64,000 nucleotides of DNA. Origin: Heracleum sosnowskyi. Lineage: Eukaryota; Streptophyta; Magnoliopsida; Apiales; Apiaceae. Both the position numbers and the translations under genes were made by a program. The stretch spans positions 126,902,998 through 126,966,997 of the forward strand of contig CM061240.1 in NCBI GenBank assembly GCA_030848705.1. Direction: 5' to 3'. Each line of letters opens with the position of its first letter. The first letter of the stretch is position 1. Below are positions 10,299 to 21,699 of the stretch, one piece after another. The notes beneath the pieces were generated by a model. It searched no databases. It saw only the letters and a program-made list of their open reading frames with translations, and was not told the origin of the DNA.

Positions 10299-11851
10299 AT
10301 GACTACACAAAAAGTTGGTACAATTAAGATTCTTATGTTCAGCAATGAACATTATCCAATGTGGAAGAAGAAGATGTTTCTGTTTCTTCAAGTGGAAAAT
10401 CCTAAGTACCTAGATGTCTTGAAGAAAAGACCAACTATTCAAATGGTTGTTGAAGAGGAACGCATTGAGAATAATGTGGTTGTTCAAGCTGCAAGGATGT
10501 ATCCTAAAGATCCTAAAGATTATACATCTGATGAAAAGGAAGATGCTTCATTGGATGCTTGCCTACAGTTAATCCTAGTTGATTATCTGGATCCAATTAT
10601 GCATAATCATGTCTTGAATTGTACAGATGCCAAGCATATCTGGAATACAATAGAGATCATCAATGAAGGGACTGAAGAAGTCAGGGAGAACAAGCTGGAA
10701 ATTCTCACATCTTCTTATAAACACTTCAGGTCCAATCCAGGGGAAGGAATATCTGAAGTTTTTGAGAGATATAATAAATTGATCAATGATCTGAACCTTC
10801 TCGTAAAGCATTATACCATCAGGGAGATCAATAAGAAATTCCTTTTAACACTTCCAACTCATCCGGAACACAAGATTTCAGCCATACGAGAAGCAAGAGA
10901 CTTAAGTGAGATTTCACTTGAAAGACTCTATGGAGTATTGAAAACCTATGAATTGGAACAGATTCAACAAAATGAAATCTATGAAACGGGAAAAGTGGTC
11001 AGTACGTCTACTGCACTTGTAGCAGAAGTTCCTCAGAAACTGGAGGTGAAGGTTGCTCAACCCTCCAGTTCAGACAAGGATGTAACTGTAGCTGAATATG
11101 GCTTTACATCTACTAGTCAATCTGATGGAGACTTCTATTCCATAGAAGAGCTTGAGCAATTGGAAGATGAGTCAATGGCTATGATAGTGAAGAAATTTGG
11201 AAACTTTAGATTTAGAAGGAATCTAAATCTCAAATTTAAACCAAGGTTCCAGAGAGGTAGTTCTTCTTCCTCTAATTGCACAAGGGTGGCTATAAAACTG
11301 GAACTGTGGACAGGAGCACTATCAGATGCTTTAACTACAATGAGTTGGGACATTTTGCTACAGAATGTAAAAAACCTAGAAAAGCAAAGAAGAACTCATA
11401 TGACTAAAACAATAAGAACAAAATTTGGAAGGCTTATCTTGCAGAAGGAAAGAGCTGGGATGATACTGACAGTGATGAGGAAGATGGAGAAGTTGGTAAT
11501 CTTGCTCTTATGGCTATTGAGGGCAGTTCTTCATCTCCTAAGTCTGAGGTAACTTTTACTGATTCAGAAATGGTCTATCATCTTAGCAGTACTTTATCAT
11601 GTGCACGTAGTGAAAATGATCGAATAATTCTTCAGAACAATGCTTTAGAAAAGGAGGTTAAAGAATTAAGACTAGTGCATATTAATCAGGATGAACTGAA
11701 AGATAAAGTAGCTTTTCTTGAGAATATGATTAATTGCTATAATATCACTGAACTTGAAACCAAGGTCAGAGCCTACTACAATTCTTGTAAAGAGGCTAAA
11801 GCGTTTTTCGACAAGCAAGTTATAGGCAAAACTGTTGGTATAAGTTTTTAG
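10299..11851 (+). pseudogene. Copia gag, frameshifted
   Basis: The frame from ATG 10299 encodes a Copia gag (MFSNEHYPMWKKKMFLFLQV, HIWNTIEIINEG, a basic FRFRRNLNLKFKPRF patch) until about 11280, where a frameshift takes the real frame out of phase. The CCHC zinc knuckle then appears in another frame near 11325-11375, with its second Cys read as Tyr (CFNYNELGHFATECKK). A stop follows at about 11404. The Asp/Glu/Ser-rich downstream part resumes in the frame that is open at 11510-11851. Gag would form the particle and bind RNA; this copy cannot make an intact one. Confidence 0.82.
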
Positions 11852-11870
11852 CTATAATGAGGCTGTTGGA

Positions 11871-14800
11871 GTGTTAGGCATTAATACCCCTAACAAAGTC
11901 AGTGCTAAAGATAGGGGTATACCACAAGTGCTTAAGGGTGTTAAAGACCCTCTCTTTAGAGAATCAGTAGCAGAACCTTTGAATGAATTATCCATCATTA
12001 TTCAAGAGGAATTGTGTACTGAGGACCTTGTCAATGAATTGGCTCATTCCAACAAATGTGTGTCTGAGAGTTCTGTCAAAGTTGTTCCAGCAACAGAGAC
12101 CAAACCAGCATTCATAAAGTGGAACAAAACAACAACAAATCTAATATGCCTACTATTAATCTGTCTCATAAAGCATGTGGTGTGGTGAATTGCATGTCTT
12201 GTTTATTTAATGTTATGTATGCTTATTTTAATAGTAAGCATGTATCTGATGATAAGACTGCTCCTCGTCAACATGTTAATTATAAGAAGTATGTTAGATC
12301 TAAGACTGCTAGTCCTCCCAAAACTAAAGTGGACACATCTATACCTAAGCCTTCTCAGAAATGTGTTAAGGCTGGTTATGAATGGAAACGCTCTTTTGTT
12401 AAAGAGGTTGAAGTGGTTAAGATTAAAAATTTTGTTTTGCTTGACAAAGGCCGGTTCTTTAAGTATGCCAGACCTAATCAAGTTTGGGTTCCGAGGAAGG
12501 ACTAATCAATTTGATATTGCATGGTGTGGAACAGGTAAACCGTGTTGTGTGGATTCTGGACAGTGGATGTTCAAGGCATATGACCGGAGATAGAGCCCTG
12601 CTATCAAATGTGGTTGTGAAAGCTGGCCCAGTGGTTACCTTTGGAGATAACAACAAATGTTTAACGGAATGATATGGCTGTTTGGAATCTGGAAATGTTA
12701 TCATTGAAGATGTATCTATTGTGGAAGGTCTGAAGCACAATCTTCTCAGTATCAGTCAATTATGTGACATAGAATATGTTGTTTCATTTGATAAAGAGAA
12801 GTGCCAGATCCTTCACAAGAAGAATAGAAAGTCTGTTCTTCAAGGAGTTAGGAAATGGAACTTGTTCATAGCTGATTTATATCCTGGATGCAAAGATGAA
12901 GTTAATTGTTTTTATGCTAAAGTTTCATCAGATGAAAGTTGGCTATGACACAAGAAGTTGTCTCACCTCAACTTCAAAACAATGAACTCCCTAGTCAAGA
13001 GGGAATTGGTGAGAGGTCTGCCTCAAATGGAATTTACACAGGAAGGACTGTGTGAGGCTTGTCAGAAAGGAAAGTCAAAGAAAACATCTCACAAGGACAC
13101 TGACACATCATCAATAACTGAACCACATCAGCTACTGCACATGGATTTGTTTGGTCCAGTTAATGTGATGTCTATGTCAAAGAAACAATATGCACTTGTG
13201 ATTATTGATGACTATTCCAAATATACATGGGTTTTATTCCTACATTCCAAGGATGAAACTTCACAGATGGTGATTGATCACGTGAAGTTGACTGAGCTGG
13301 ATTCTAGATTCTCTGTTAGAGCTATAAGGTCAGATAATGGAACTGAATTCAAAAATGCAGTCCTAAATGACTTTTGTGCAGATAAAGGAATAACAAGACA
13401 ATATTCAGCCCCTAAAACTCCTCAACGGAATGGAGTGGTAGAAAGGAAGAATCATACATTGATTGAAGCTGCAAGAACAATGTTAAGTGAATCAAGACTT
13501 CCAATGTACTTCTAGGCTGAAGCTGTAAATACTGCTTGTTATACTCAGAATCGAATCTTAATCAACAAGAACTTAATGAAGACACTTTATGAGATCATGA
13601 ATAACAAGAAATCAACTCTCAAATACTTTCATGTATTTTGTGCTAAATGTTTTGTGCTTAAGGATGTAGATGTTAAACGTGGCAAGTTTTGAGGCCAAGA
13701 CATATGAAGCTATTTTTGTTGGTTACTCCAGAAAATCTTACAGGGTGTACTTAATTGACAGTCACCAAGTGAAAGAAAGTGTCAATGTTACATTTGATGA
13801 CACTAAACTCCCAAGTATCCAAACAGAAGATTCATCTGGAAAACTGAAGTTTGATAACTTGCCAGATTCAGAATCAGATGATGAAGCTCCACATGAGATT
13901 GATGTTGGTAATGATAATAACAATGATGATAATGATCATGGTGGTGGTGGTGGAAACCTTGATAACAATGGAGATACCACCAACACTGGAGAAGAATCAT
14001 CAAGGCAATCTAGCAACAACTCAGGGGGAGGAAATGAAGGGTCAACTAGTCATTCACAGCATCAGAATGAATTTCAAGGAGAATCATCAAGATCAAATCT
14101 TTCAAGACAAACTGTTTGGAATAGAGCTCATCCTTTTGAGCTGATCATTGGTGATCCAGGTGTTGGAGTTAGAACTAGAAGTTCTACTCAGAATGAATGT
14201 CATTATTCAGGGTTTCTTTATGAGATGGAACCAAAGAAGACTGAGGAAGCACTGAGTGATCCTGATTGGGTGATTGCTATGCAAGATGAACTCAATCAAT
14301 TTGAACAACAACAAGTCTGAAAGCTGGTACCTAGACCAAAGAACAAGAAAGTAGTTGGTACAAGATGGGTATTCAGAAACAAGTTAGATGAGGATGTCAT
14401 AGTGACAAGAAATAAAGCAAGACTGGTTGCTCATGGGTATTCACAAGTTGAATGCATTGATTATGATGAAACCTATACACCAATGGATACGCTTGAGGTC
14501 ATCAGAATGTTCTTAGCATTTGCAACTTACTCCAATTTTAAAGTTTATCAAATGGATGTTAAGAGTGCATTTCTGAATGGTGAGCTGGATGAAGAAGTGT
14601 ATGTAGAACATCCCCTGGCTTTGAAAATCAGGAGTTGTTGGACTTTGTGTACATTTTCTTCAAGGCTATCTATGGTCTCAAACAAGCCCCAATGAAATGG
14701 TATGACACTCTTTCTGATTTTCTTATAGAAAATGGTTTTGTTAGAGGTATCATAGACAAAACTCTTTTTTCTAAGAAACATAAAAATGATATGATATTAG

Positions 14801-15759
14801 TCCAAGTCTATGTGGATGACATCATATTTGGGTCTACTAATGTTGTTCTCTGTAAGAGATTTACCAAGTTAATGCAAAGTAAGTTTGAGATGAGTATGAT
14901 GGGTGAGCTGAAGTTCTTTCTTGGATTACAAGTAAGTCAAAGGTTAGATGGTATATTTATTTGTCAATCCAAGTATCTTAAAGAACTCCTCAAGAAATAT
15001 CACATGGAGGATTCAGCATCAACAAGGACTCCATCTTCTACAACTGTCAAACTTGGAGCTTGTGATAATTCTATCAAGGTAGATGTTACAAGCTATAGAG
15101 GTATGATTGGCTCCTTACTCTATCTTACTACAAATAGACCTGATATTATACATACTACATGCTTATGTGCAAGGTTCCAAGCGGATTCTAGAGATTTACA
15201 TCTCGTTGCTGTTAAAAAAATCTTGAGATATCTTAAGGGTACACCTAATTTAGGTATCTGGTACCCTAAAGATTCTGGTTTTAATCTTGTTGGATATACA
15301 AATTCTGATTATGCAGGAAGTGTTGTGGATATAAAAAGTACCTCTGGGAGTTGTCAATTCCTAGGTGGTAGATTGATTTCCTGGTATAGCAAGAAACATC
15401 AAACAGTTTCCAATTTAACAGCAGAAGCTAAATATATTGCTGCTGGAAGCTGTTGTGCTCAGATCTTAAGGATAAGAAATCAATTGAAGGACTATGGCTT
15501 TGTATTAAAAAAAATTCCAATTCTGTGTGATAATACAAGTGCCATAGCAATCTCCAACAATCATGTTCAGCACTTGAGAACCAAGCACATCGACATAAGG
15601 TATCATTTTATCAGAGAGCATGTCATGGATGATACTGTGGAGTTATATTTTGTACCCACAGAGGACCAAACAACATATATTTTTACTAAATCTCTTGATG
15701 AATCCACTTTTAACAGGTTAGTTGGTAAATTGGGTATATTAAATAGTTTTAGTGATTAA
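11871..15759 (+). pseudogene. Copia pol (protease, integrase, RT, RNase H), several stops and frameshifts
   Basis: Domains in order are: protease with WILDSGCSRHMTG (about 12550); integrase zinc finger (HKKLSHLNF...CEACQKGK); integrase core with HMDLFGP, RSDNGTEF and PQRNGVVERKN; Asp/Asn/Gly-rich linker; RT with KVYQMDVKSAFLNGEL and VYVDDIIFGS (about 14810); RNase H with TAEAKYIAA and HIDIRYHFIRE. Stops interrupt the frame at 12670, 12946, 13513 and 14318. Frameshifts fall at about 13516-13670 and 14610. In RNase H the first Asp of the GYxDxDxAG motif reads Asn (GYTNSDYAG). At least three stops fall where Trp is expected (TGG to TGA or TAG). Inactive, but each domain is recognisable. Confidence 0.87.
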
Positions 15760-16475
15760 TATTGATAATTATTGATATTTGTTCTTGGTTAAAATACAAG
15801 TGTTGTGTGTTGTATATGTTTTTAAAATTCACTTGTATTTTAGTTTATCAAAACATTTTCCTATTTCTTGTATAAATTTACTATTCTTAAATGCCATGCC
15901 TTTTCTAGTTTTTAAGCTTCCTAGTTTAAGTATTTTTAAATAATTTATTTGCTCTAAAATTATTTTTCTCAGATTTTTCTATGGAGAAATTTATTTTTAC
16001 TGGAAATTTATGAATTTAAGAATATTTAAATTGTTGTTCAACTGTTTATAGATTTTTTTATTGCATTTTTAGGTATTTTATTGCATTTTTCTGGTTATAT
16101 ATGAATTTTGTGTAAATTATTTAAGTTATTCAATTTTTATTCGATTTATCTGTTAGTATTATTGTTTTTAGTTCTTGAAAGACTATCGGAAACACTATCA
16201 AATAGTCTTTATGATAGTATTTCTAGATATTTGTTTTATTTTTATTTTTAGTTTTAATTTAATTTAATTTTTATTTTCTATTTAAACTGATATTGTTCTA
16301 GTCTTTCTAGGTTATTTGTACTAGAAAGAAAATCGGTAAGACAATCCTAGATAGTCTTACTGACAGTCTTTTTAGTTTTATTTTTAAATATTGAATTGTT
16401 TTGTTTTTAGTTTCTTTCTCTTTTTATACTAGAAAGACTATCGGTAAGACTATTCGATAGTCTTTCCAGCTTTGC
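15760..16475 (+). other. Non-coding stretch after Copia pol, rich in AGTCTTTCC hairpins
   Basis: A T-rich region without ORFs. It carries repeated inverted motifs, for example AAAGACTATCG (16433) paired with CGATAGTCTTT about 22 bp later, and ggtaagacaatcc near 16337. These resemble the 13 bp palindrome of the 5' LTR at 9497-9523. Confidence 0.5.
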
Positions 16476-16486
16476 CTATATATACT
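16476..16486 (+). promoter_or_regulatory. Putative TATA box upstream of the env-like ORF
   Basis: ctatatatac lies about 260 bp upstream of the ATG at 16738, just after a hairpin, and a pyrimidine-rich leader-like stretch follows. Position and composition suggest a separate promoter for the second ORF; this is inference. Confidence 0.35.
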
Positions 16487-16737
16487 GCATTTTCATTTCT
16501 CTAAAATCACAATAGTCTTTCTGCTCAAGTTTTTACTTAGCATATTTTCTCTCCTGGTTCTTTAAACACTTTTCTAAAAGAATTGCTGCAGAATTTTTTG
16601 AAAATTTTTAAGGCGATTCTCTTGTGTTTTTAATTTCTACCAAGTATTTTTCAGATCTATTCTAAGAAGTTTCTGTTTTCTATTAAGGATATTTGTTTTA
16701 ATTTTAATTGATTATATTTTAGTCTATTTTTACAAAA

Positions 16738-17040
16738 ATGACTTTTGAGATTGTCAAAAACAATTTTCTTGGTTATTTTGATCCTCTAAAATGTTCCGTT
16801 GAACGTTTTAGGTCTTGGATTCGGTTTTTGAATGAGCATTCTATTATATTAGTTGCAGTAATTTTCAAGATATTAGTAATATTAGATTCAACAATCTATT
16901 ATATTTCTGTTAATTCTATTATATTGCATTATAATATTAGTATATTAGTTGTTTCTATGTGTGTATGTAGTTTGGTAGTTAATTCTATTATATTACTGTT
17001 ATATCTGAATGCAGTAATATTGGATTCGGTTTTTGAATGA
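16738..17040 (+). pseudogene. Possible start of the extra (env-like) ORF of the SIRE-like element
   Basis: The ATG at 16738 begins MTFEIVKNNFLGYFDP, then FRSWIRFLNEHSI. This resembles the start of the extra protein that follows pol in many asterid SIRE-type Copia elements (pattern M-F-x-V-x-x-N...FLxxxxI). After about 45 residues the product becomes a monotonous Ile/Val/Ser-rich string (VILDSTIYYISVNSIILHYN), which looks like decayed or repeat-derived DNA. A 14 bp phrase (ggattcggtttttg) and gagcattctatta recur at 16815 and 17020, indicating an internal duplication. Function unknown. Confidence 0.35.
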
Positions 17041-17057
17041 GCATTCTATTATTCTAT

Positions 17058-17290
17058 TATGTCGAACCAGTATAGATAGCACTTATCGAATTAACTATCT
17101 TCACTTCTCGAACCAATATTCATAATACTTCTCGAATCAATATATTGACTTCTGGAATCCTTAACATCTCGAACCAGTTAACTTTACACTTCTCGAATCA
17201 ATGTACTTGACATCTCGAATCTTCAATGTGGCACTTCTCGAATTGGTGACTTCTCGAAATAGTACATTATGGACTTCTCTAATCATTACT
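17058..17290. repeat. Cluster of about 11 degenerate CTTCTCGAA repeats
   Basis: The word cttctcgaa(t/c) or a one-base variant occurs about 11 times, spaced 16-25 bp, always in the same orientation. The spacers do not match each other, so this is an iteron-like cluster rather than an ordinary tandem repeat. Function unknown. Confidence 0.6.
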
Positions 17291-17639
17291 TAGGCAAATT
17301 TCAACCTTCAATTCTGTAATTCCTTTATTTTTTAATTTGTTTTCAAATTCCTTGAGGCATGATCTTGTAATATTCTTTCTGTAACGACGCTAAATTTCAA
17401 ACTATAATTATTTATGCTTATGTGCTAAACTGGTAAAGTAAAATATAAAATACCTTATTTCAATTTGATGTGTCATCTACTTAACGTATGTGGTGTACTA
17501 GTGTCTGGTCAATCATGTGAGTCATATGATTGACATACGAGTAAACTTTCATGACATATCAAGACGTATATGTGCAATTTATAATCGTCATTACACAATT
17601 TTTTTAAGAAAAAAAATACGATTTTGTAAGAGAAATGTC

Positions 17640-18290
17640 AATACTTATCGTGTACCCTTTGTGCAAAAATGCCAAGCAAAAATATCAAATTTTTAAAAAT
17701 ATTTGCAAAAATACGGTTTATCAATTTTTTGAAAATATTTTCAAAAATACGGTTCAACTAGATGCAACTATATATGTAACTACATCAACTAAAATCAACC
17801 ACAAATGTAACTTATAAATATTTAATTATTAAAATCATCTTTAGTTGCATAAGTAAGTGCCTTGCAGGGCATTGTTGATTAATTAGAAATTCAACCCCAA
17901 TTGTTGATTTGATTAAGATAAATTTCTTGTGAACTCTTAACTACGCACATATCTATATATGTATGGATGGATGGATATGCATGTATAGACCAAAAATGAG
18001 GGTACGGGACCTGAGATCGCAAGCTTTATGCAATTTTATCTTCATTCACTCCATTTTATTAACATTTTTTTTTGAATTCTCAGTTAATTTGAAATTATTT
18101 TTTAAAAAGGTACGTATGGTTGTATCTGGTTGCACCGTATTTTTGTAAATATTTTTAGGTTGCATTTGGTTGCATCTAGTTGCAGACCGCATTTTTGCAA
18201 ATATTTTCAGAAGATGGTAATATTGCAAAAAACTTAGAAAAAGTAGTATTTTTGATAATTTAATTGAGTTTAATAACGAGTAATTGGGTT
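17640..18290. repeat. Fold-back AT-rich repeat built on ttgcaaaaatac(gg) words
   Basis: The left arm (17690-17770) carries aaatatttgcaaaaatacgg and gatgcaac; the right arm (18110-18240) carries the inverse (gttgcatc, ccgtatttttg, tttgcaaatatttt). The same vocabulary recurs at 40985-41460. It looks like a degenerate MITE or other inverted-repeat family. No coding function is supported. Confidence 0.45.
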
Positions 18291-18299
18291 TTTTTTCTA

Positions 18300-18573
18300 A
18301 CATATTATGCCACATCAAATACTCAAATAATTAATTTTATTGTGCAATCCTTAAACATAATCTCCTACCATAATTAGATAGTTTGAGATTTTAATATACA
18401 TCCCACCTGTTCAAATATTTTGTATAATACAAGAATAGTGTATAAACCCGTCCAAGTACATTTGAAAAAAAAAATGTAATGTTAAGTTGTCATATAAATC
18501 ACGGCATTTACTACACATGTGATTTGTGAAGTACATAAGAAGTGTGTTGTATGAATACTGAGGATAAAGGGTT
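18300..18573. other. Left flank of the Gypsy insertion, nothing recognised
   Basis: AT-rich DNA that was contiguous with 32321 onward before the Gypsy element inserted. No gene is recognised on either side of the join. Confidence 0.5.
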
Positions 18574-18578
18574 GTACA

Positions 18579-19577
18579 TGATAACTCCAAGTCCCGATCT
18601 AGCCCTTCCCAGCCGTTCCCCACGCCTGGATGCGGTGTTGCTGCCGTTGGGTGTCTGCAAAACAACACCGGAGGGGGGTTTGGACCCTGGCGGCGCCTCC
18701 GGCGTGAGAATAAGAGGAGGCTTTGGAAGAGAGAATAAGACTAGAGATATCTTAATATGGAGGGTGTATGTATAGTGTGTGTATAGTATAGGATAAGTGT
18801 GTAAAAGAGAGAGTGTAACCCCTAGACCTTTCCTCCTTGGTCTATTTATAGGCCAAGAATTAGGGTTTAGGGGTTGTACCTGCAATCATGAGCGTTGAAT
18901 CCTAGGTAGGTAGGACACCTGGGTGATGTTGATGGATCCCACGTGTTCAGGTGTAGAATTGTGGTGTCGTGTTCCAGGCTCCTGCCGGCGTGTGGCTTGA
19001 ATAGGACATAAATGTGCCAATCATTAGGTATCCTTACGTGTCGTCTCCAGGTGTGGCCATCAGTGATGACCTAAACACGTCACATAACAATGTGTAGTCT
19101 TTCTCACGTAGATTATTGCCTTTGTCGCCAGGAATGAGTTAAACTTTGGACTTAAGCCACATCCTAACTGTGAGCTCGAGTTTTGTAGGTGAGCCCGGAC
19201 TCCGATATAAGTTCGGATTCATTGATGAACCAGGTCTTCGATATAAGTTCGGACTAGTAGATGAGCCATGACTCCAATATGAGTTCGGACTCATTGATGA
19301 ACCAGGTCTCCGATATAAGTTCGGACTAGTAGATGAGCCATGACTCTAATATGAGTTCGGACTTATTGATGGACCCGGACTCCGATATGAGTTCGGACTA
19401 GTAGATGAGCCAGGACTCCAATATGAGTTCGGACCTATTGATGGACCAGGACTCCGACATGAGTTCGGGTTTGTAGGTGAGTCATGACACAGAATATGAA
19501 TCCAGACTAGTCGGTGGGCCATGGCCTAAATATGAATCCGGGGTCCAGGACGGGTCCGGGCTATACATAGCCTATCA
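18579..19577 (-). repeat. 3' LTR of the Tat element (999 bp)
   Basis: Same length as its partner at 31317-32315, with 9 substitutions and no indels by eye. It contains the 36 bp tandem repeat described separately. Confidence 0.93.
19191..19515. repeat. 36 bp tandem repeat inside the LTR (8-9 copies)
   Basis: Units of 36 bp share the core ccgatatgagttcggac. Alternate units end in attgat or agtagat, giving a 72 bp higher-order dimer. The last unit is degenerate. Confidence 0.85.
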
Positions 19578-19593
19578 TTTGCCCCCCACTCCC
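19578..19593 (-). other. Polypurine tract
   Basis: On the minus strand gggagtggggggcaaa directly precedes the 3' LTR; it is the expected primer for plus-strand DNA synthesis. Confidence 0.88.
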
Positions 19594-19657
19594 TTATGCA
19601 GATTTTCTGGATGGGGGAGTAGAAACTCCTGAATTGATAACTTGGACGAAATTTCTA

Positions 19658-20600
19658 GCTTGATTGTTGCCCCCAATTCGGATTGGTATGAAAGGTTTCT
19701 GGCTTGATTGTTGCCCCCGACCCGGATTGTTGTCAAAGAAGGCAATCCGGTGTTGAAAGTGAGGCTTGATTCTCTCTCAAGTCCAAAGCTGTGGGCTTTG
19801 GGTAACTTAGAAAAAATTTCTGGCTTGATTGTTGCCCCCAACCCGGATTGGTATGAAAGATGGCAATCCGGTGTTGAGAATGATCCTTTTTTTTTTCTCA
19901 AGTCCAAAACCTTCGAGCTCTGGGTAACTTAGAAAAATTTCTGGCTTGATTGTTGCCCCCCAACCCGGATTGTTACCACAGATGGCAATCCGGTGTTGAA
20001 AGTGAGCCTTGATTCTTTCTCAAGTCCAAAGCTGTGGGGCTGTGGGGCTTTGGGTAACTTAGAAAAATTTCTGGCTTGATTGTTGCCCCCAACCCGGATT
20101 GGTATGAAAGATGGCAATCCGGTGTTGAGAGTGAGCCTTGATTCTTTCTCAAGTCCAAAGCTGTGGGGCTTTGGGTAACTTAGAAAAGATTTCTGGCTTG
20201 ATTGTTGCCCCCCAATCCGGATTGGTATGAAAGATGGCAATCCGGTGTTGAGAGTGAGCCTCGATTCTTTCTCAAGTCCAAAGCTGTGGGGCTTTGGGTA
20301 ACTTAGAAAAGATTTCTGGCTTGATTATTGCCCCCAACTCGGATTGGTATGAAAGATGGCAATCCGGTGTTGAAAGTGAGTCTTGATTTTTTCTCAAGTC
20401 CAAAGCTGTGGGGCTTTGGGTAACTTAGAAAAGATTTATGGCTTGATTGTTGCCCCCCAACCCGGATTGTTATCAAAGATGGCAATCCGGTGTTGAAAGT
20501 GAGCCTTGATTCTTTCTCAAGTCCAAAGCTGTGGGGCTTTGGGTAGCTTAGAAAAATTTCTGGCTTGATTGTTGCCCCCAACCCGGATTGTTATCAAGGA
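19658..20600. repeat. Tandem array A, about 122 bp unit, seven full copies plus partials
   Basis: The phrase gcttgattgttgccccc recurs at 19658, 19702, 19823, 19944, 20074, 20196, 20319, 20440 and 20563, giving steps of 121-130 bp after a first short step of 44. Each unit also carries cccggattg, ggcaatccggtgttga and tcaagtccaaag. Reading frames across it only reflect the repeat. It lies between the 3' LTR and the aORF promoter, the region known to be hypervariable in Tat elements. Confidence 0.9.
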
Positions 20601-20890
20601 TAGAAATCCGGGCTATATTTGCTTGAATTGTGCCGTGGACCGATTGTTGAGTCCGGGCCGTGTGACCTTTTCATTAGCCTGTAGAATATGAAACGATTTC
20701 AATTTTCCCCCCTTTCTTTTGAAAAGCCACGACCTCCTTTTGTCTTGATTTTCGTAGATAACCGCTGTCAGCAATAAATGCAGTGTCTTTTACTTCCTTT
20801 TTCCACTTTCTATTTTTTTTTTCCACTTCAGTTTCTTGTCAACCAATTATGGCTTGACACCTGTCCTTTTAGGGACTACTTTTTACCCTT

Positions 20891-20899
20891 CTATAAAAG
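20891..20899 (+). promoter_or_regulatory. TATA box of the antisense gene (aORF)
   Basis: ctataaaagg sits in non-repetitive DNA just after array A, on the strand opposite to gag-pol. A CT-rich leader follows, with a consensus donor gtaagtgt at about 21018 and an acceptor ending at 21693, just before the aORF start. This implies a 5'UTR intron. Confidence 0.65.
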
Positions 20900-21699
20900 G
20901 GTTTCCTCCCTTTCATTTCAGTTTTACTTCGCCTGAGTACCTCTTCTCCACCTGTCGATTCCAACTTCCGGCGGATTCATTGTTCATCTTGCGAAGCCAC
21001 ATAACTCTCCTGCACTTTGTAAGTGTTTCGATTCTTCTCTTTTTATCGCGCCCTCTGTTCCATTTATATTTGAATCCTGCTTTGCTCGCTAACACCCAGC
21101 TTTTGCCAATTGGGGTTTCGAACAGTTGGGTGTATGGGTTTGTGATTTTTTGTTTTGGTTTGCGTTTAGAGTGTGTTCCTGTCACTTTTGGAAGCTTCAT
21201 TTGTATTGCATGTCTTATGTTTTGGCTGATTTGGGTTTTTTGATTCTGGGTTTCTCATGATGTTCTTGGTGTTCTTGTTTTGGGCGTTTTATAAGTTGTA
21301 AGCATACTTGTATGTATCTCGATTTTGATCTTGTATTTGGTGTGTGTCATTTCGTAATTGTGTTATTGGCGTTTATAACTCTGAAATGGCCCGGGCTTAG
21401 TATTGGTATATAGTTTAGTTTTTGGATCGGGTTCCTGTTTGATTCCGGGGGGATTGTGACTTGTATTGTGTTTGTGTAGTTTTGTTTTGTGGTTCATATG
21501 TAGTGTTTGGGTTTTAATCCGGGCCTATATTTGGGATCGGTCTAGTTATAACTTTGTTTGTTTGGGGTCGTCCGGACTATCATCATATATGAGGTTTACT
21601 GTGCCTCAACAAACATTAACATGTATGAAATCATGTACTATTTGAAGGATAAAACTGAATAAACTAACCATAGTTAATCCGGATTCTTAATAGGTGTGT

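Larger units (their letters stand above)
8856..17040 (+). mobile_element. Decayed SIRE/Maximus-like Copia retrotransposon, 3' LTR not found
   Basis: The order on the plus strand is 5' LTR (8856-10197), primer-binding site, gag, protease-integrase-RT-RNase H, a long non-coding stretch rich in AGTCTTTCC-type hairpins, and a possible env-like ORF. The long LTR, large internal region and extra downstream ORF fit the SIRE/Maximus lineage. gag-pol has many stops and frameshifts. No copy of the LTR start (TGTTAGAAATGAG) occurs after pol, so the 3' end is lost or too diverged to see; the right boundary given is approximate. Confidence 0.75.

Noticed and set aside
16141..16530. Diverged 3' LTR of the SIRE-like Copia element
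   Set aside because: It shares AGTCTTTCC words with the 5' LTR, and tgttag occurs at 16151, but the order of motifs does not match and no polypurine tract precedes it.
17058..17290. CRISPR-like direct repeat cluster
   Set aside because: The repeat word is only 9 bp and imperfect, spacing is irregular, and the DNA is plant nuclear.
18511..18885. Minus-strand ORF spanning the LTR start (also at 31306-31623)
   Set aside because: It occurs in both LTRs and crosses the LTR border into unrelated flanks; no domain.
19929..20581. Minus-strand ORFs with repeated PKPHSFGLEKESRLTFNTG-like units
   Set aside because: They simply read the 122 bp array; the unit length is not always a multiple of three and the frames break from unit to unit.
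20836..21243. Separate protein gene upstream of aORF
   Set aside because: It overlaps the TATA box and presumed 5'UTR intron of aORF and has no recognisable domain.
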